Shown here piece after piece: positions 1 through 11,045 of a DNA stretch of 64,000 nt; within the stretch, counting starts at the first letter, position 1; every line of letters begins with the position of its first letter. The position numbers were made by a program, and so were the translations under genes. The notes beneath the pieces were generated by a model. That model ran no database searches, had not been told where the DNA came from, and was given only the letters and a program-made list of their open reading frames with translations. The DNA is from Erigeron canadensis (Eukaryota > Streptophyta > Magnoliopsida > Asterales > Asteraceae), in contig NC_057764.1 of assembly GCF_010389155.1 (NCBI RefSeq), positions 2,108,001 through 2,172,000 on the forward strand, given 5' to 3'.

Positions 1-628
1 CTCTTTTTACACAATTCCTACCGTTTTAGGTGATCAATTTTGGTACAACCAAGTTCTAGTATCGAAAACAAATAGCCACGGGATTGTCACTAAATCGTCT
101 CATGAGTCATCATCTTAGGCAAGGTTCTAAAAACCTTTTTTTTTTTCTTTCTTTTTAGCATGATTGTAATTTAGTTTCGTTTATAGAATTAAATTTATTT
201 CCCATAGTACACCAACATGTTGTTTAGTTATTAAAAAGCCATTTCAGCACACATCTAACTGATTCTGTAAAGACAACAAAAACCACCACGTCAACCATGG
301 TGTGGCAACAATACATAATCCTACGTTGTATGTACGTCATGGTCACCTCCCCAAACCAAATGCTATAAGTAGCAACAAACCGATAAAAAAATGGTATACA
401 AATGAAAAAAAAAATTCTTTTAATATGACATATGTAACGGGCCGGAAAAAGAGTTCGTAACTGAAACAACACTCAATATCCCTATATATCCGTTTACGTC
501 TTTTATACATTCAATAAAACATTAAAACCTACTACTTTTTTACTACCAAAACTTCATAAAGTAAAAAAAAAATAAAACAATAAAGAGAAGCCGCCATCAA
601 ATCTCTTAAACGTCCGGGGTCTTTAACG

Positions 629-648
629 CCCCCCCCCCCCCCCCCCCC
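629..648. repeat. Poly(C) tract, 20 bp
   Basis: This is a run of 20 C residues followed by CA-rich sequence and catcccaag. The same arrangement recurs at 900-960. Homopolymers of this length are prone to assembly length errors. Confidence 0.9.
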
Positions 649-899
649 AACCCACCCACACATCCCAAGCACTGGAAAAATGTTGACCACGATTTATAAC
701 GCTTTTCAAAAACATTTGCTTGCGTGGACAAGTAAAAGAGTAAGCCCACTAGAGCCTTCATACTCTTACTAAAGCACACTGAACACTCACCAAATCTTGC
801 TTGAAAGCGGAGTGGAATCAAGAAATTGGCATACCTTGAATCAAGAAAGTGGTATACAGAAACATCTGACCAGCAAGGGTGCTTGAAAGGCTTACAAAG

Positions 900-933
<34 letters not shown>
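900..933. repeat. Poly(C) tract, 34 bp, followed by (CA)n
   Basis: This is a run of 34 C residues leading into a (CA)n stretch and catcccaag. It is the second copy of the motif at 629-672. It lies about 720 bp upstream of the transporter start codon. Runs of G or C like this can form quadruplexes, which is inference only. Confidence 0.9.
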
Positions 934-935
<2 letters not shown>

Positions 936-1555
936 ACACACACACACACACATCCCAAGTACGGAATACTTGATAGAGAAATAACAATTAAAGGAACATA
1001 AAACTTTACCTAAATAGGTAAACCACTTATATATAGCGAGTAACATTTTGAGATCTTTGTATAGAGAAGTTTGGATAAACCATGTGGGAAACATTCGTTT
1101 GTCCGTTTGATTAAACCACTTAGTTGTTTTACTATAGGTTATCGAATTCCAGCTAAGCTCTTTCACCTACTCATGTATATATCTATGTATCTAATATCTA
1201 TATATATTCTATATACACAAGATACAAGACTTAATTTGAGTAACCCTCCTTGGCTGACTTACTAGACTTAAGTTTCCCACATGCGAGTGTGACTTACAAA
1301 TAGAAACAAACTCAAAGTGACAAAATCAAACCTACAAAACTTTCACCATTCTCAAGAGCCAATATCTTGCCGTTCACCATTTTCCGACTCTCAAACTTTC
1401 TTGTACTTATACCCCGTATATCCTTCTGCCGAATTCCATACAAAAGAAACAAACACCTCAAAACGAACATCCAACTGTTTGTTTCTTTTGTCTTAATTTC
1501 TAAAACCAACTTTTTCCTTTTCAGCAAAAGCCTTTCTTTGTACCTTGGTTTTGCC

Positions 1556-1563
1556 TTATATAA
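1556..1563 (+). promoter_or_regulatory. Probable TATA box of the NRT2.5-like gene
   Basis: TTATATAA lies 89-96 bp upstream of the ATG at 1652, a usual distance for a plant core promoter with a short 5' UTR. A poly(A) run (about 1625-1640) lies in the presumed leader. The transcription start has not been mapped. Confidence 0.5.
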
Positions 1564-1651
1564 CTCCCCCACAACTAAACATCTTTTCCCGTGAGTACTG
1601 CTGGTCAGACGACTTATACGAATTAAAAAAAAAAAAAAAAAATCTATATAG

Positions 1652-4496
1652 ATGGAAGTTTCTTATAATCCCGAGATTACAGACCGGAAGTTCACCCTTC
1701 CGGTCGACTCGGAACACAAAGCAACTGAATTCCGCTTATTTTCAGTTGCTACACCTCACATGAGAGCTTTTCATCTCTCGTGGATCTCGTTCTTTTCGTG
1801 CTTTGTCTCCACTTTTGCCGCACCCCCACTTCTTCCCATTATCCGGGACAATCTCAATTTAACCGCCACGGACATTGGCAATGCTGGGATTGCTGCAGTG
1901 TCTGGGGCGGTTTTTGCTCGTATTGCTATGGGGACCGCATGTGATCTTTTTGGTCCCCGTTTAGCATCCTCCTCACTCATCCTCCTAACAGCTCCTGCAG
2001 TCTATCTTAGCGCCATAGCCAACTCCCCCGCGACTTTCTTAATGGTCCGCTTCTTCACCGGCTTTTCATTAGCCACTTTCGTCTCAACCCAATTTTGGAT
2101 GAGCTCCATGTTCTCCCCTAATGTCGTTGGGACCGCCAACGGTCTGTCAGGCGGGTGGGGCAACCTCGGTGGAGGCGCCACACAGCTTATCATGCCACTT
2201 GTTTACTCTTTAATCAATTCTCATATTGGTTCGACTAGCTTCACAGCTTGGCGAATTGCGTTTTTCATTCCGGCAACTTTTCAAATGCTTAGTGCATTCG
2301 CCATTTTCTTTCTCGGCCAAGACATGCCCGATGGAAACTACGTTAGGCTCGAAAAATCCGGTGAAAAACATAAAGATAGCTTCTCACAAGTCTTCTATCA
2401 TGCCATCACAAATTATAGGTATGCATATTTATATATGTAAAAAAAATATGCTAGAGCACCAAAAAAATCAAATGTTTTTTTGGTTATTAATTTTCCATTT
2501 TATATTGTGATAAGTATGTTTTAAACCGACTAAATGTAAGTCTCTATCAAGTGGGCTAACTTCACAATTTTTGTGAATGAATACAGGGCATGGATCTTGG
2601 CATTGACTTATGGGTATTGTTTCGGAGTGGAATTAACAATAGACAACATAATTGCGCAGTATTTTTACGATAGATTTAATGTGAACCTGCACACGGCGGG
2701 GATCATTGCAGCCAGTTTCGGGCTGGCGAATTTGTTCTCTAGGCCGGGTGGCGGGATGTTGTCGGATTTGGTTGCCAAGAGGTTCGGAATGAGGGGGAGG
2801 TTGTGGACTTTGTGGGTGGTGCAGATGATAGGGGGGTTGTTGTGTGTGTTGCTAGGGAAAATTGGATCATTGAGTGGCTCCATAACTGTAATGCTTGTGT
2901 TCTCTGTTTTTGTTCAAGCTGCTTGTGGACTTACATTTGGTGTTGTACCCTTTGTTTCTCGACGGTATGTTCTACACAATCTCATTTTTCTTCTTTCCAT
3001 TCCAATATATATATGCTCATCTTATCTTATGTTATACATACATATGTATTTTTATAGTTCTAGTAGTGAGTCAAATATGAACTTATTATACTTTTTTGAT
3101 TATTTTACCACATATTAATAGTATAATTTAAATAGCACACTATATAAAAGTTAGTAATACGAGCGTATATATTGTGAGTACGTATATCAAATGGTTTAAT
3201 AGGATATTACTTCCCTAGTCAAATAAGTAGAGTAGTAAACATATACAACGCACATTCCTTGTCATCAACGTGTACTCGATAAAAAAGAAAAATATCTATT
3301 AGAAATTCGGTACGCTAATACGATGAAATAAATAAAAAACGGTGTTCATTTTCATTTTTTTTATTTTATATTATTTGAAACCGCCATCTTAAGCGGTTTG
3401 AAATTCGAACATTACTAATTAAATACTAATGACTAGGAAATAAAAAAACGAAAAAGATTACGAGATAACTTGAACAAGATTAGTAATTTCTTTTTTGAGT
3501 TTCGTTAATGACAACTCTTATGACTATCAGTATTAGTAATTTGGGTATTCTGTCATGCGAAATTTTAGGGTTGACTTTTATGTATAAAATACTTTTTATG
3601 CATGTAATAAAGTATTAATGAAAAATTATCATTTTTTTTTTTATTCATTTAATTAAATGTCCAGCAACGTAGCTTTCTTTCAAAATGAAGGGATCTCGTT
3701 TACTTGGAATATTCTACTTTGAAAAAGTCAACACTTTAATAATAGTCTAAATGTTTGACTTTATAGTAGAGCCCTAACATGAATTTGCTTGCTACACATG
3801 ACAAGTTAATATTATAATGTAATACTAGCTTAATAACCCGTGTACTAGGCGGACAAGAAAAATGTTTAAAAATAATTTATGATGTACTACGTATTATAAT
3901 TAACATTTGTGATTAATGCATATACTAATTAGCTATATCTAATTTCTTGTGTTTTAATAAAAGAATTAAAATTTTTTAAAAATTAACTAATAAATGATAT
4001 CATAAATCATTTAAGTAAAAAAAAAATATATAAGAAATTTTCTAACAATATCAAGTAAATTTGTCTTTATAAATAATGATGTAAGCAAAATCTTTTTTTA
4101 TTATATATAGAGATTATATGTAATATTTACAATGTGAAAGGAAAAAAAAATTCAAAAAGATCACCTTTTCACATTTAACTTTTTTTTTTGTTTTTGAAAC
4201 TTTTTCTTTAGAATGATTTACATTTGTTTGTAATATATTTTACTTCATGGCTCATGTTAATTACAGTTGCTATATTAATTTGAAATAATTGTTAGTTAAT
4301 TTTTTATTTATTTTAATAGTGCAACATCAAAAGTAGATAATATAGTTTATATACATGGGAAATGACAAGACCAATGCAATAAATATTTTCTATTTTAAGT
4401 CTTCCAACATTTTCATATCCAGATGTATTTCATAAGATTTATACAATTAAATCTACACATGGTTTGCTTTAACTATTTTCAGAGCTAGCCTCAAAC

Positions 4497-4584
<88 letters not shown>

Positions 4585-4712
4585 GGATAATAAAGGATAA
4601 AGAGGGAACCTAACCCTGCTACCATAATTAGATACCAATTGACTCATCCGTATAAATCATATGATGCTGTTACAATACCTTCATTCTAATCCCCACATGA
4701 TTTACACACCCC

Positions 4713-4780
<68 letters not shown>

Positions 4781-5608
4781 TATTGAAAGCTTATCGATTA
4801 TTTTTCAATTTACATGTGTTATCCTTACACACGGATTATGTTAATATTCTCTGTTTTTATTGGATGTTTTTGGACAACTAAAACTTTTTTTAACAAAATT
4901 GAAATTAATTAGGGCTTTAGGAAATTTGGAGTTTGGAGCAAGGTTGTATTAAACAGGGGTAAAGAGGGACAATGTTTTTTGTCTTCAATTTTAAACTTTA
5001 CCAAGATTTTTAAATTTTGTCTTGTTTAAAAGAAATTTCCAAGAATTTTTAATTTTGATTCCTCTCAGAGTTTTTTCATTGGTCTTAAATTTGAAGTCAT
5101 AGTTATAATAGCTTTAGCTTTATGACAACCCTTTAGAGATGGTTACAAATAAATTTCCACTCGTAAAAATAAGTAACGACAAGCATTCACATCGACAATT
5201 AACTTCATTTCCTAACTAGGCTGATATTATTTCAGGTCACTCGGGGTGGTATCAGGGATGACCGGTGGAGGCGGAAATGTAGGGGCTGTTTTGACACAAG
5301 TAATATTCTTTAGGGGGTCAAGATACTCAACAGAAGAAGGTTTAACATTAATGGGAGTTATGATAATGTGTTGTTCCCTTGCAATTCTTTTCATATATTT
5401 CCCACAATGGGGTGGTTTATTTACTGGGCCTAAAAAAGGTTGCACAGAAGAAGATTATTATTTGTCTGAATGGTCTACAACTGAAAAAGAACAAGGATTT
5501 CACAAAATGAGTATGAAGTTTTCTGAAAATAGTAGAAGGGAGAGAGGCAAAAAAGGTGTTTTTGCTCCAATTCCATTTGATCAAGGAACCCCTCAAACTA
5601 ATGTATGA
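1652..5608 (+). CDS. NRT2.5: High-affinity nitrate transporter, NRT2 family (NRT2.5-like), 505 aa
   Basis: This is a plasma-membrane proton/nitrate symporter of the NNP group in the major facilitator superfamily. Family members work with the partner protein NAR2/NRT3.1 to take up nitrate at low supply. Three exons join in frame with GT-AG introns: 1652-2418, 2587-2964 and 5236-5608, giving 505 codons plus a stop. Visible motifs are the MFS signature G-x3-D-x2-G-x-R at residues 94-103 and two nitrate-porter glycine motifs, GGWGNLGGG at 167-175 and [10 protein letters not shown] at about 389-398. The ending after the last membrane helix is hydrophilic. The conserved N-terminal [18 protein letters not shown] block and the C-terminal EEDYYLSEW block resemble Arabidopsis NRT2.5 more than NRT2.1, as I recall those families. 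The start is the first ATG of the open frame, about 90 bp after a TATA box. Nothing is broken and all splice sites look normal. The second intron (2,271 bp) is unusually long and carries AAT microsatellites. Assignment to NRT2 is firm; the exact subtype is less so. Confidence 0.9.
4498..4583. repeat. (AAT)n microsatellite in NRT2.5 intron 2
   Basis: This is an almost pure AAT/TAA trinucleotide array of about 86 bp with one interruption. It sits in the second intron of the nitrate transporter gene and is followed by the short dispersed sequence described at 4596-4672. Confidence 0.95.
4596..4672. repeat. Short dispersed repeat, possible SINE end
   Basis: The sequence starting agagggaacc and running into gctgttacaat resembles the segment at 33838-33911, which has agggaacc, a tacca/aat block and ttttacaat in the same order. 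In both places it abuts a simple repeat, (AAT)n here and poly(A) there. That is the arrangement expected of an antisense SINE tail. The family was not identified. Confidence 0.3.
4714..4781. repeat. Second (AAT)n microsatellite in NRT2.5 intron 2
   Basis: This is about 68 bp of uninterrupted AAT repeats, separated from the first array by 130 bp. It is likely to be length-polymorphic between individuals. Confidence 0.95.
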
Positions 5609-6670
5609 TTGTATTTTAGACACTTTTATAATTTAATGTTTGGCGAAGAAGTTATAAGAAATGCGCTTTTGGTGCGTATAAGTGATAGTTAATTTGATGA
5701 CCGCTCCTTGTATTAGTAACACTTGTATATTGTTGTGGGTTGAATACTTGACATGTTTTTTTAAAGAGTCGGTGTTTTAGATACAACACATGTGTAAATA
5801 ATCTTGTTTCCAATATTTATATAGCAATTTCCTATTGTTCTTAATTTATTGTTGTTAAGTTTTTGTTTTGTTTATCAAGGATGTTAACTGTATAAGCCAT
5901 AATTATATCTCTAGTTATGTTAGTACCATTTAGAATTTTATAAGTTTAGTCATGATTTCCCCTAATGCTGTTTGTTTAAACTTTTCAACCCACCCACACT
6001 TAAAGTTTGGTGAAGAGTATAAAAAACATGGTTTAAACTTTTCATTCATAACAAGATATGCTATATATCAAGAGTTATAATAATGTATTTGAAATTTTCT
6101 AAAGTAAAGATTATATAGTGTTATTGAGCAAATTGTAGTAGAGAAACTTTAATTTTAGAGTTAATTACAGAATTCGTCTTTGTCGTGTACCGTCATTTAC
6201 AACCTTCGTCCTTAACTTTTAATAATTACGTTTTTAGCCATTTTTTCTCCGTCAACACTTTTGGTCCTACCCTGAACGTCCGTTTAATAAGTCATCACGT
6301 GCTAATCACGTGAGTATTTTTGTCATTTTCTTTTGACAACACCAAAAGTGAAATTAACTTTAAACTCTTACATGATTCATCATCATATCATTCTTTTTAT
6401 TCTTCCAAAATTTTCCAAATAATACATAAGTAAAAATATATTTTTGTTATCAACTTATCATCATCATCAAACATAGATAGATCTTCATTTAGATCTTATT
6501 AATTTAAGAACAAGAACTCTTTCATTACTTTATCCCCATTTCTTTTATCAGATTTTTAATATCATCCTAACATTCTTGAAACAAAATAACAAGATAGAAA
6601 AAAATATGGGGTTAATAGGCTTTGATTTTGTGAACCAATACAACAACCGCCATAACCAACAACATCCCCA

Positions 6671-6790
6671 CTCTCTCTCTCTCTCCCTCCCTCCCTCCCC
6701 CTCTCTCTTTCTTTCTTTCTTTCCCTCCCTCCCCCTATTTCTTTCTTTCTTTCTTTCTCTCTCCCTCCCCCTCTTTCTTTCTTTCTTTCT

Positions 6791-6830
<40 letters not shown>

Positions 6831-6850
6831 TCCCTCCCCCTCTCCCTCTC
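6671..6850. repeat. Compound CT/CCCT/TTTC microsatellite
   Basis: This is about 180 bp of nearly pure pyrimidine on the + strand (CT, CCCT and TTTC units) inside the MULE. It keeps a reading frame open (6576-6920) that encodes only Ser/Leu/Pro/Phe repeats. I do not regard that as a gene. Confidence 0.9.
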
Positions 6851-7090
6851 TAGTTATACACCAATATACACCAAAAATCACCTAACGATTTTCTCCGGCA
6901 ACAACTCTGGTGGTAGTTGACTAAGTATAACCATATAAGAAAAATAAAATAAAAGTTGATGTTGGTGGTGGCCAGTTCTGGATACATGGCTTTGTATTAT
7001 TATAATTATTATTATTAAAGTGTGTTAAACAAATTTTCAACTTGTGTTTGGATGATGATGATAGAGAAAAGTCTGGTTATGTTTTATGTT

Positions 7091-7207
7091 GATGAAGATG
7101 ATGATAGATACATGTAAAGTTTAGAGTCAGATGAAGATGATGATAGATATATGTTAAGCTTAGAATTAGATGAAGATGATGATAGATACATGTAAAGCTT
7201 AGAGTCA
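7091..7207. repeat. 39-bp tandem repeat, three copies, inside the MULE
   Basis: Three head-to-tail units lie at 7091-7129, 7130-7168 and 7169-7207. Each begins gatgaagatgatgatagata. Units 1 and 3 differ at one or two bases, and unit 2 is more diverged. Confidence 0.85.
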
Positions 7208-7407
7208 CACTTTTGAACCTATGAAAAAAAAGACCAAAATAGCCATTACATTTTTTGCACGTGATGACTTATTAAATGGACCTTAAGGCTCATGACCAAA
7301 AGTGTTGACGGAGAAGAAAAAGTTGGACTAATACTGTAATTTTTTAAAGTTAAGAATAAAAGCTGCAAGTGAAAGTCCACGACATGGACGATTTCTTTAA
7401 TTAACTC

Positions 7408-7998
7408 TTACTTTTACGTTCTCGTATACCAATTCAATGTTATTAACGTGGTGAAAAACCAACCAATTAACATTTACCGTTAAAAAATGTTTAGCATTGG
7501 TATTAATTAGTGTCATTTTGTAAAGATCTATAGTATATACTACATATGGTTATGAAAGTTCAATAATGAGTTGAGAGAATTTTGTATAGTGAGGTAAATT
7601 ATTATAAAACAAATATCAGGGAAAACAACATCTTGAGTACTAGATAATAATAAAAGTGATACACGAAGATTCATAGAGCAATATATATGTATTGATGCAT
7701 GAAAATTATCCGCACAGTGATTTTTAGTTAGAAGAAAATGATTTTTTTTTTCTTTACTTTAACACAATAGTTATTTTATATTAATGAAAAAGAGTTGTAA
7801 TCAGGAGAAGTCTAATTAAATTGTGAGATCCAAGGGCTAAATCTCAGCCCTTTGATCAAAAGTAATCAAAGCCCAAGATTTAAAAGGGAAAATACATAAA
7901 CATGGATAAGAAGGTAATTACACATCTCACCTATATAATACCTAATAAAAGTACCCCAAACACATACCACAACCCCCATCAACACCATAACACAGTGA
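7408..7998. other. AT-rich spacer, nothing recognised
   Basis: This is sequence between the MULE and the Athila-like gag fragment. I found no gene or clear repeat structure. Confidence 0.4.
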
Positions 7999-8430
7999 TT
8001 AACTCCGGCGATTGGCTACCAAAATTGCTTCACAATAACATAAAGTGAGTGGAAAGAGCTCAAGCTTCACAATATCATCCTGATTTGCGCCATAATGGTA
8101 AAACCTGCAAATTTTCTCAAACCTTTCTAGATGGCCGTACGGATCATTGTTGGTTACCCCGTCAAACTTCTCTTCCTCCACACTTTTCAAATGACTTCCC
8201 TTGATAGAAAAGTTAACCCCGGTGGCTGCAGGTTGAATTGGGTTACCCTTGTTTGCTGGTACCTCCCTTCTTCTTTGACCGTATGGACGGTTGTTAGGAT
8301 CAACCGATTGTTCGTCTCCCATTTCTCTTACTCTAACTGGTTGATTAACCCGAGGAATTACAGTTGAATCTGGTTTAGGAGTCTTGTCCTGATTATCCTC
8401 CTCTTCTGAACTATCACCAGTTTTAAGCAA
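7999..8430 (-). pseudogene. Athila-like Ty3 retrotransposon gag fragment
   Basis: The open frame on the - strand ends in a gag-like stretch (GHLERFEKICRFYHYGAN followed by LELFPLTL). This matches the pattern of the plant Athila/Tat gag core, where the family has an NDP-x-H-x-x-x-F-x-x-ICxTF-like block followed by a LRLFPFSL-like block. Only the N-terminal half is present. The frame hits a stop and the rest of gag, all of pol and the second LTR are missing. The apparent first codon is TTG, so the true start lies upstream in the leader. It sits correctly downstream, in - strand terms, of the primer site and LTR at 8828-10913. Confidence 0.65.
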
Positions 8431-8827
8431 AGTACCTTTAGAGAATTTGGTGCTTAATGGAATTCCGGACGTTTACTCCTTATTTGAATAATATTGATCC
8501 AAGTCTTCGTCCGGTTGGTCACGGTTTTCAGGGTTTGGATCTATCTTGTCGGTGTTTTAGGGCTCCGTGTTGTTTGGTTTAAGCAAGTGTCTTCTGGCTT
8601 TCCCGGGATTATATTGAGGACTCGCCAAAGGTCTACCAGAGGCTCTTGTGTTCATCTACTAACAAAGCACCTGCACACGCACCACAAGAAAAACCGTTAA
8701 CCGCACCAGGAACTAACAAAAACAAAACTAAAACAAAAATAAAAATCTATTTTTTAAAACAAATAACTTCCCCACAAATGAATGTAAGAAATGATCGAAT
8801 CACAAAACACACAACTACTTATTTCAA

Positions 8828-8845
8828 GTCCTGGCAGCGACGCCA
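8828..8845 (-). other. Primer-binding site of the Athila-like element
   Basis: Read on the - strand, tggcgtcgctgccaggac lies a few bases after the LTR end at 8852. It is a slightly mutated form of the Athila-type primer site tggcgccgttgccgggga, which pairs with a tRNA 3' end (recalled as tRNA-Asp). This sets the element on the - strand. Confidence 0.6.
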
Positions 8846-9247
8846 AAAACTTGATGTGTATTTTCTAGTCTTAAATTTGTAAACACGAAATACCTAGCTA
8901 CTGACTACTATACAATTGCGGGCAGTGGACCCGTTCATATGCAGTATAGTTGACTTGGTAAACCGAGGTCGAACACAAAGACTTATTAAGCAATTGTTAC
9001 AATAAAGTGATTCAGATTAAAAAGGGGGTTTTGTGGCCGAATTGCCACGTTGCAAAAGTTAGTAAGATAAGTCAGTAATCCCGTAGGATTAATCGCAAGA
9101 GAATATTTGGTTGTTGAATCTTAACAAAGATTTAAAAGGAACACCTACTTGGATCAGCTCACATGCCAATCATCGGGTCTAAATATTACTTGCATTTGTT
9201 GAACGACTTAGAAGGTAGACAAAATGAACTCCCGTTATACTTGAAAC

Positions 9248-9841
9248 CAAGGTTGTAAATATCGGTTATCGGTTTATTATCGGCCGACCCCCGATAAGCG
9301 ATAAATAGGATATATCGGAGATATATCGGATACCCTAAAATGTAAAGGTTTTTATCAAAAATTTATATATATACTAACAATATACATTTTTTGATGCAAT
9401 ACATCAATAATTAGAATATAAATTGTAGAAAAGAAAATAACTACAATTAAAGTTTCGAAATTTAAGTATCTATAGACTAATTCAAAAGGGAAAAACGGTA
9501 GTAAAGAAAGTAATTATAATTTACAACTAGAAATTAAAAGATTATTAAAGATTAACTCAAAAATTAAAGAATTAATTAAAAATTAGCTAGAAAAAAATTG
9601 AATTAAAAAAAAGTAATAAACCCTAATATTTGATAAAAACCCAGTTTTTTTTTTTATAAAAAAAGTGGTCAATTTTTGTTTTTGACCGATATTTGACCGA
9701 TAAGTGCCGATATTGACCGATAAGTGCCGAGTTTGACCGAAATTTGACCAAAACGATAAATTGCCCGATAAGTCATTTTTCTTATCGGTGAAGGGCCGAT
9801 AACCGATATATCGGCCGATAAATCCGATATTTACAACACTG
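9248..9841. mobile_element. hAT-type MITE nested in the LTR, 594 bp
   Basis: TIRs caaggttgtaaatatcgg and, on the other strand, cagtgttgtaaatatcgg are flanked by a perfect 8-bp target duplication, cttgaaac (9240-9247 and 9842-9849). The 8-bp duplication and the CA-(G/A)-(T/G)-GTTGTAAA end are typical of hAT elements. There is no coding capacity; the interior is rich in ccgata-like words. It inserted after the LTR. Confidence 0.85.
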
Positions 9842-10508
9842 CTTGAAACTTTAATTGCTTTAGATATGATTATTGCTCCCGCACTTAATTTCTACTCAAA
9901 ACAATTAAGCATTAAGAACCTAAGTTGATTTCATGATTTAATCTTTAAAAGCTTTCTCCCGAATTGCTTATTCGCCTAATCAGACCCCTCTATCATAAGC
10001 GTTAAATGAATTTAATTGTTTAAAATCTTTATCGTTGGTTTCTCCTGAACTCCAACGATTTTAAGTTAATTATAGACCGATTAACCGTTTCATAAAGCAA
10101 TTGACAATGACATAGATTTCTCCCGAACTTCTAATTACAATTATCAATCAAATAATATAAAAGATGAAAACAATATTTAAACCCAAATGAATGTGGATCT
10201 TCGATTAAACATATAAACCTTTTTCAACACTTACAAGCAACATTAAATCGACCCTATGACATGATTACTACCCAAGCGGGTGCAAGAGATTTAGCTACTC
10301 ATAATTAAAACACAAGAACAAACGAATAGAGAAGAAATCATATTATACCAAAATAATTGAAGATAATCCGGTAGCAATGATGATTACAATCCAAGGATGC
10401 AAAGATATAAAACCCTAACAACTCGTTTGCTCCAAAAGTCAAGAACTATGAGAAAACTCAAGAAATTATATGCCAAAATTCGTCCCTGAATGCAAAACCC
10501 TAATCGTC

Positions 10509-10516
10509 TATATATA
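10509..10516 (-). promoter_or_regulatory. TATA box of the Athila-like LTR
   Basis: TATATATA on the - strand is placed directly downstream of the palindrome cluster 10530-10689 and upstream of the rest of the LTR. It is the likely U3/R core promoter. Confidence 0.5.
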
Positions 10517-10529
10517 CCAAAATCGCGTG

Positions 10530-10689
10530 TAACGGCCATTAGTGAAGTAATGGCCGTTACCTTTGTACTGCGCGTGTAACTGCCGTTACACTCCTTTGAA
10601 ATTCTAACTGCCGTTAGTGCAGTGACTGCAAGTTACAGATGAAACCCAAAATCACTATATAACGCCCCTTACAATAGTAACGGCCGTTA
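10530..10689. repeat. Cluster of TAACGGCCGTTA-type palindromes in LTR U3
   Basis: Perfect or near-perfect 12-bp palindromes and variants lie at 10530-10541 (taacggccatta), 10548-10559 (taatggccgtta), 10577-10588 and 10605-10616 (taactgccgtta), 10660-10672 (degenerate) and 10678-10689 (taacggccgtta). The first two units are exact reverse complements of each other. The cluster ends 14 bp from a TATA box. Confidence 0.8.
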
Positions 10690-11045
10690 CAACTTCCAGA
10701 ATTCATTTCCTTTGTCTTTCACTTGATTTCGACCGAATTCTTCTCCCGTTTCTTCCATATATCATCAAAATTAACCAATTCATTCGTCTAATCAATCTCC
10801 AACCTGAAAACACTTAATACACCCTCAAAGCATCGAAAGTTGGATATAAAACTATAAAAATAACGAATAATTGGTCCTAAAATCACGTGGGAGGTATAAA
10901 ATATGACACATCAATTATAAATCGTATATAAGAAACTTTGGTTTAGACATATAATCAAACACATTATAGGCAATATTGTACCTAACAATAAAGTCAATTA
11001 AATAACTAATAAAATTTAACAAATTCAAATGTGAGAATAGATCTA

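Larger units (their letters stand above)
1..1555. other. Intergenic/5' region of the nitrate transporter; no gene seen
   Basis: I see no credible gene here. The long open frames on the - strand between about 606 and 1166 come from homopolymer C runs translated as poly-glycine. The region holds two poly(C) tracts. Each is followed by a CA-rich stretch and the same short word (catcccaag), so they look like an old imperfect duplication. The right-hand part is the likely distal promoter of the transporter that starts at 1652. Confidence 0.5.
6158..7407. mobile_element. Non-autonomous MULE (MULE-MITE), 1.25 kb, long TIRs
   Basis: Terminal inverted repeats of roughly 150 bp run from 6158 inward (gagttaattacagaattcgt) and from 7407 inward on the other strand (gagttaattaaagaaatcgt). 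Flanking 9-bp target duplications ttaatttta (6149-6157) and ttactttta (7408-7416) match at 8 of 9 positions. Long TIRs starting with G and a 9-bp duplication are the mark of Mutator-like elements. There is no transposase; the interior is a pyrimidine microsatellite and a 39-bp tandem repeat. The same terminal word recurs in the elements at 16418 and 21551. Confidence 0.8.
8852..10913 (-). mobile_element. LTR of an Athila-like element (2,062 bp with a nested MITE)
   Basis: The + strand begins TGATGTGT and ends ACACATCA, an 8-bp inverted terminal repeat with TG...CA ends. A primer site and gag follow on the left, so this is the 5' LTR of a - strand element. Without the 602 bp added by the hAT insertion it would be about 1,460 bp, close to the solo LTR at 27633-29273. 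A TATATATAG box (10509-10516, - strand) lies just downstream of a palindrome cluster. The partner LTR is not in the window. Confidence 0.7.

Noticed and set aside
606..1166. Long open frame on the - strand
   Set aside because: It stays open because poly(C) reads as poly-glycine; there is no domain and the rest is low complexity.
3826..3860. Possible Helitron end (aacccgtgtactaggcgg)
   Set aside because: I could not find the 3' hairpin and CTRR end, or a matching 5' TC end.
4453..4647. Open frame on the - strand rich in Ile and Leu
   Set aside because: It is a translation of the AAT microsatellite inside an intron.
6576..6920. 114-codon Ser/Leu/Pro/Phe-rich frame
   Set aside because: Nearly all of it is a pyrimidine microsatellite in a MULE.
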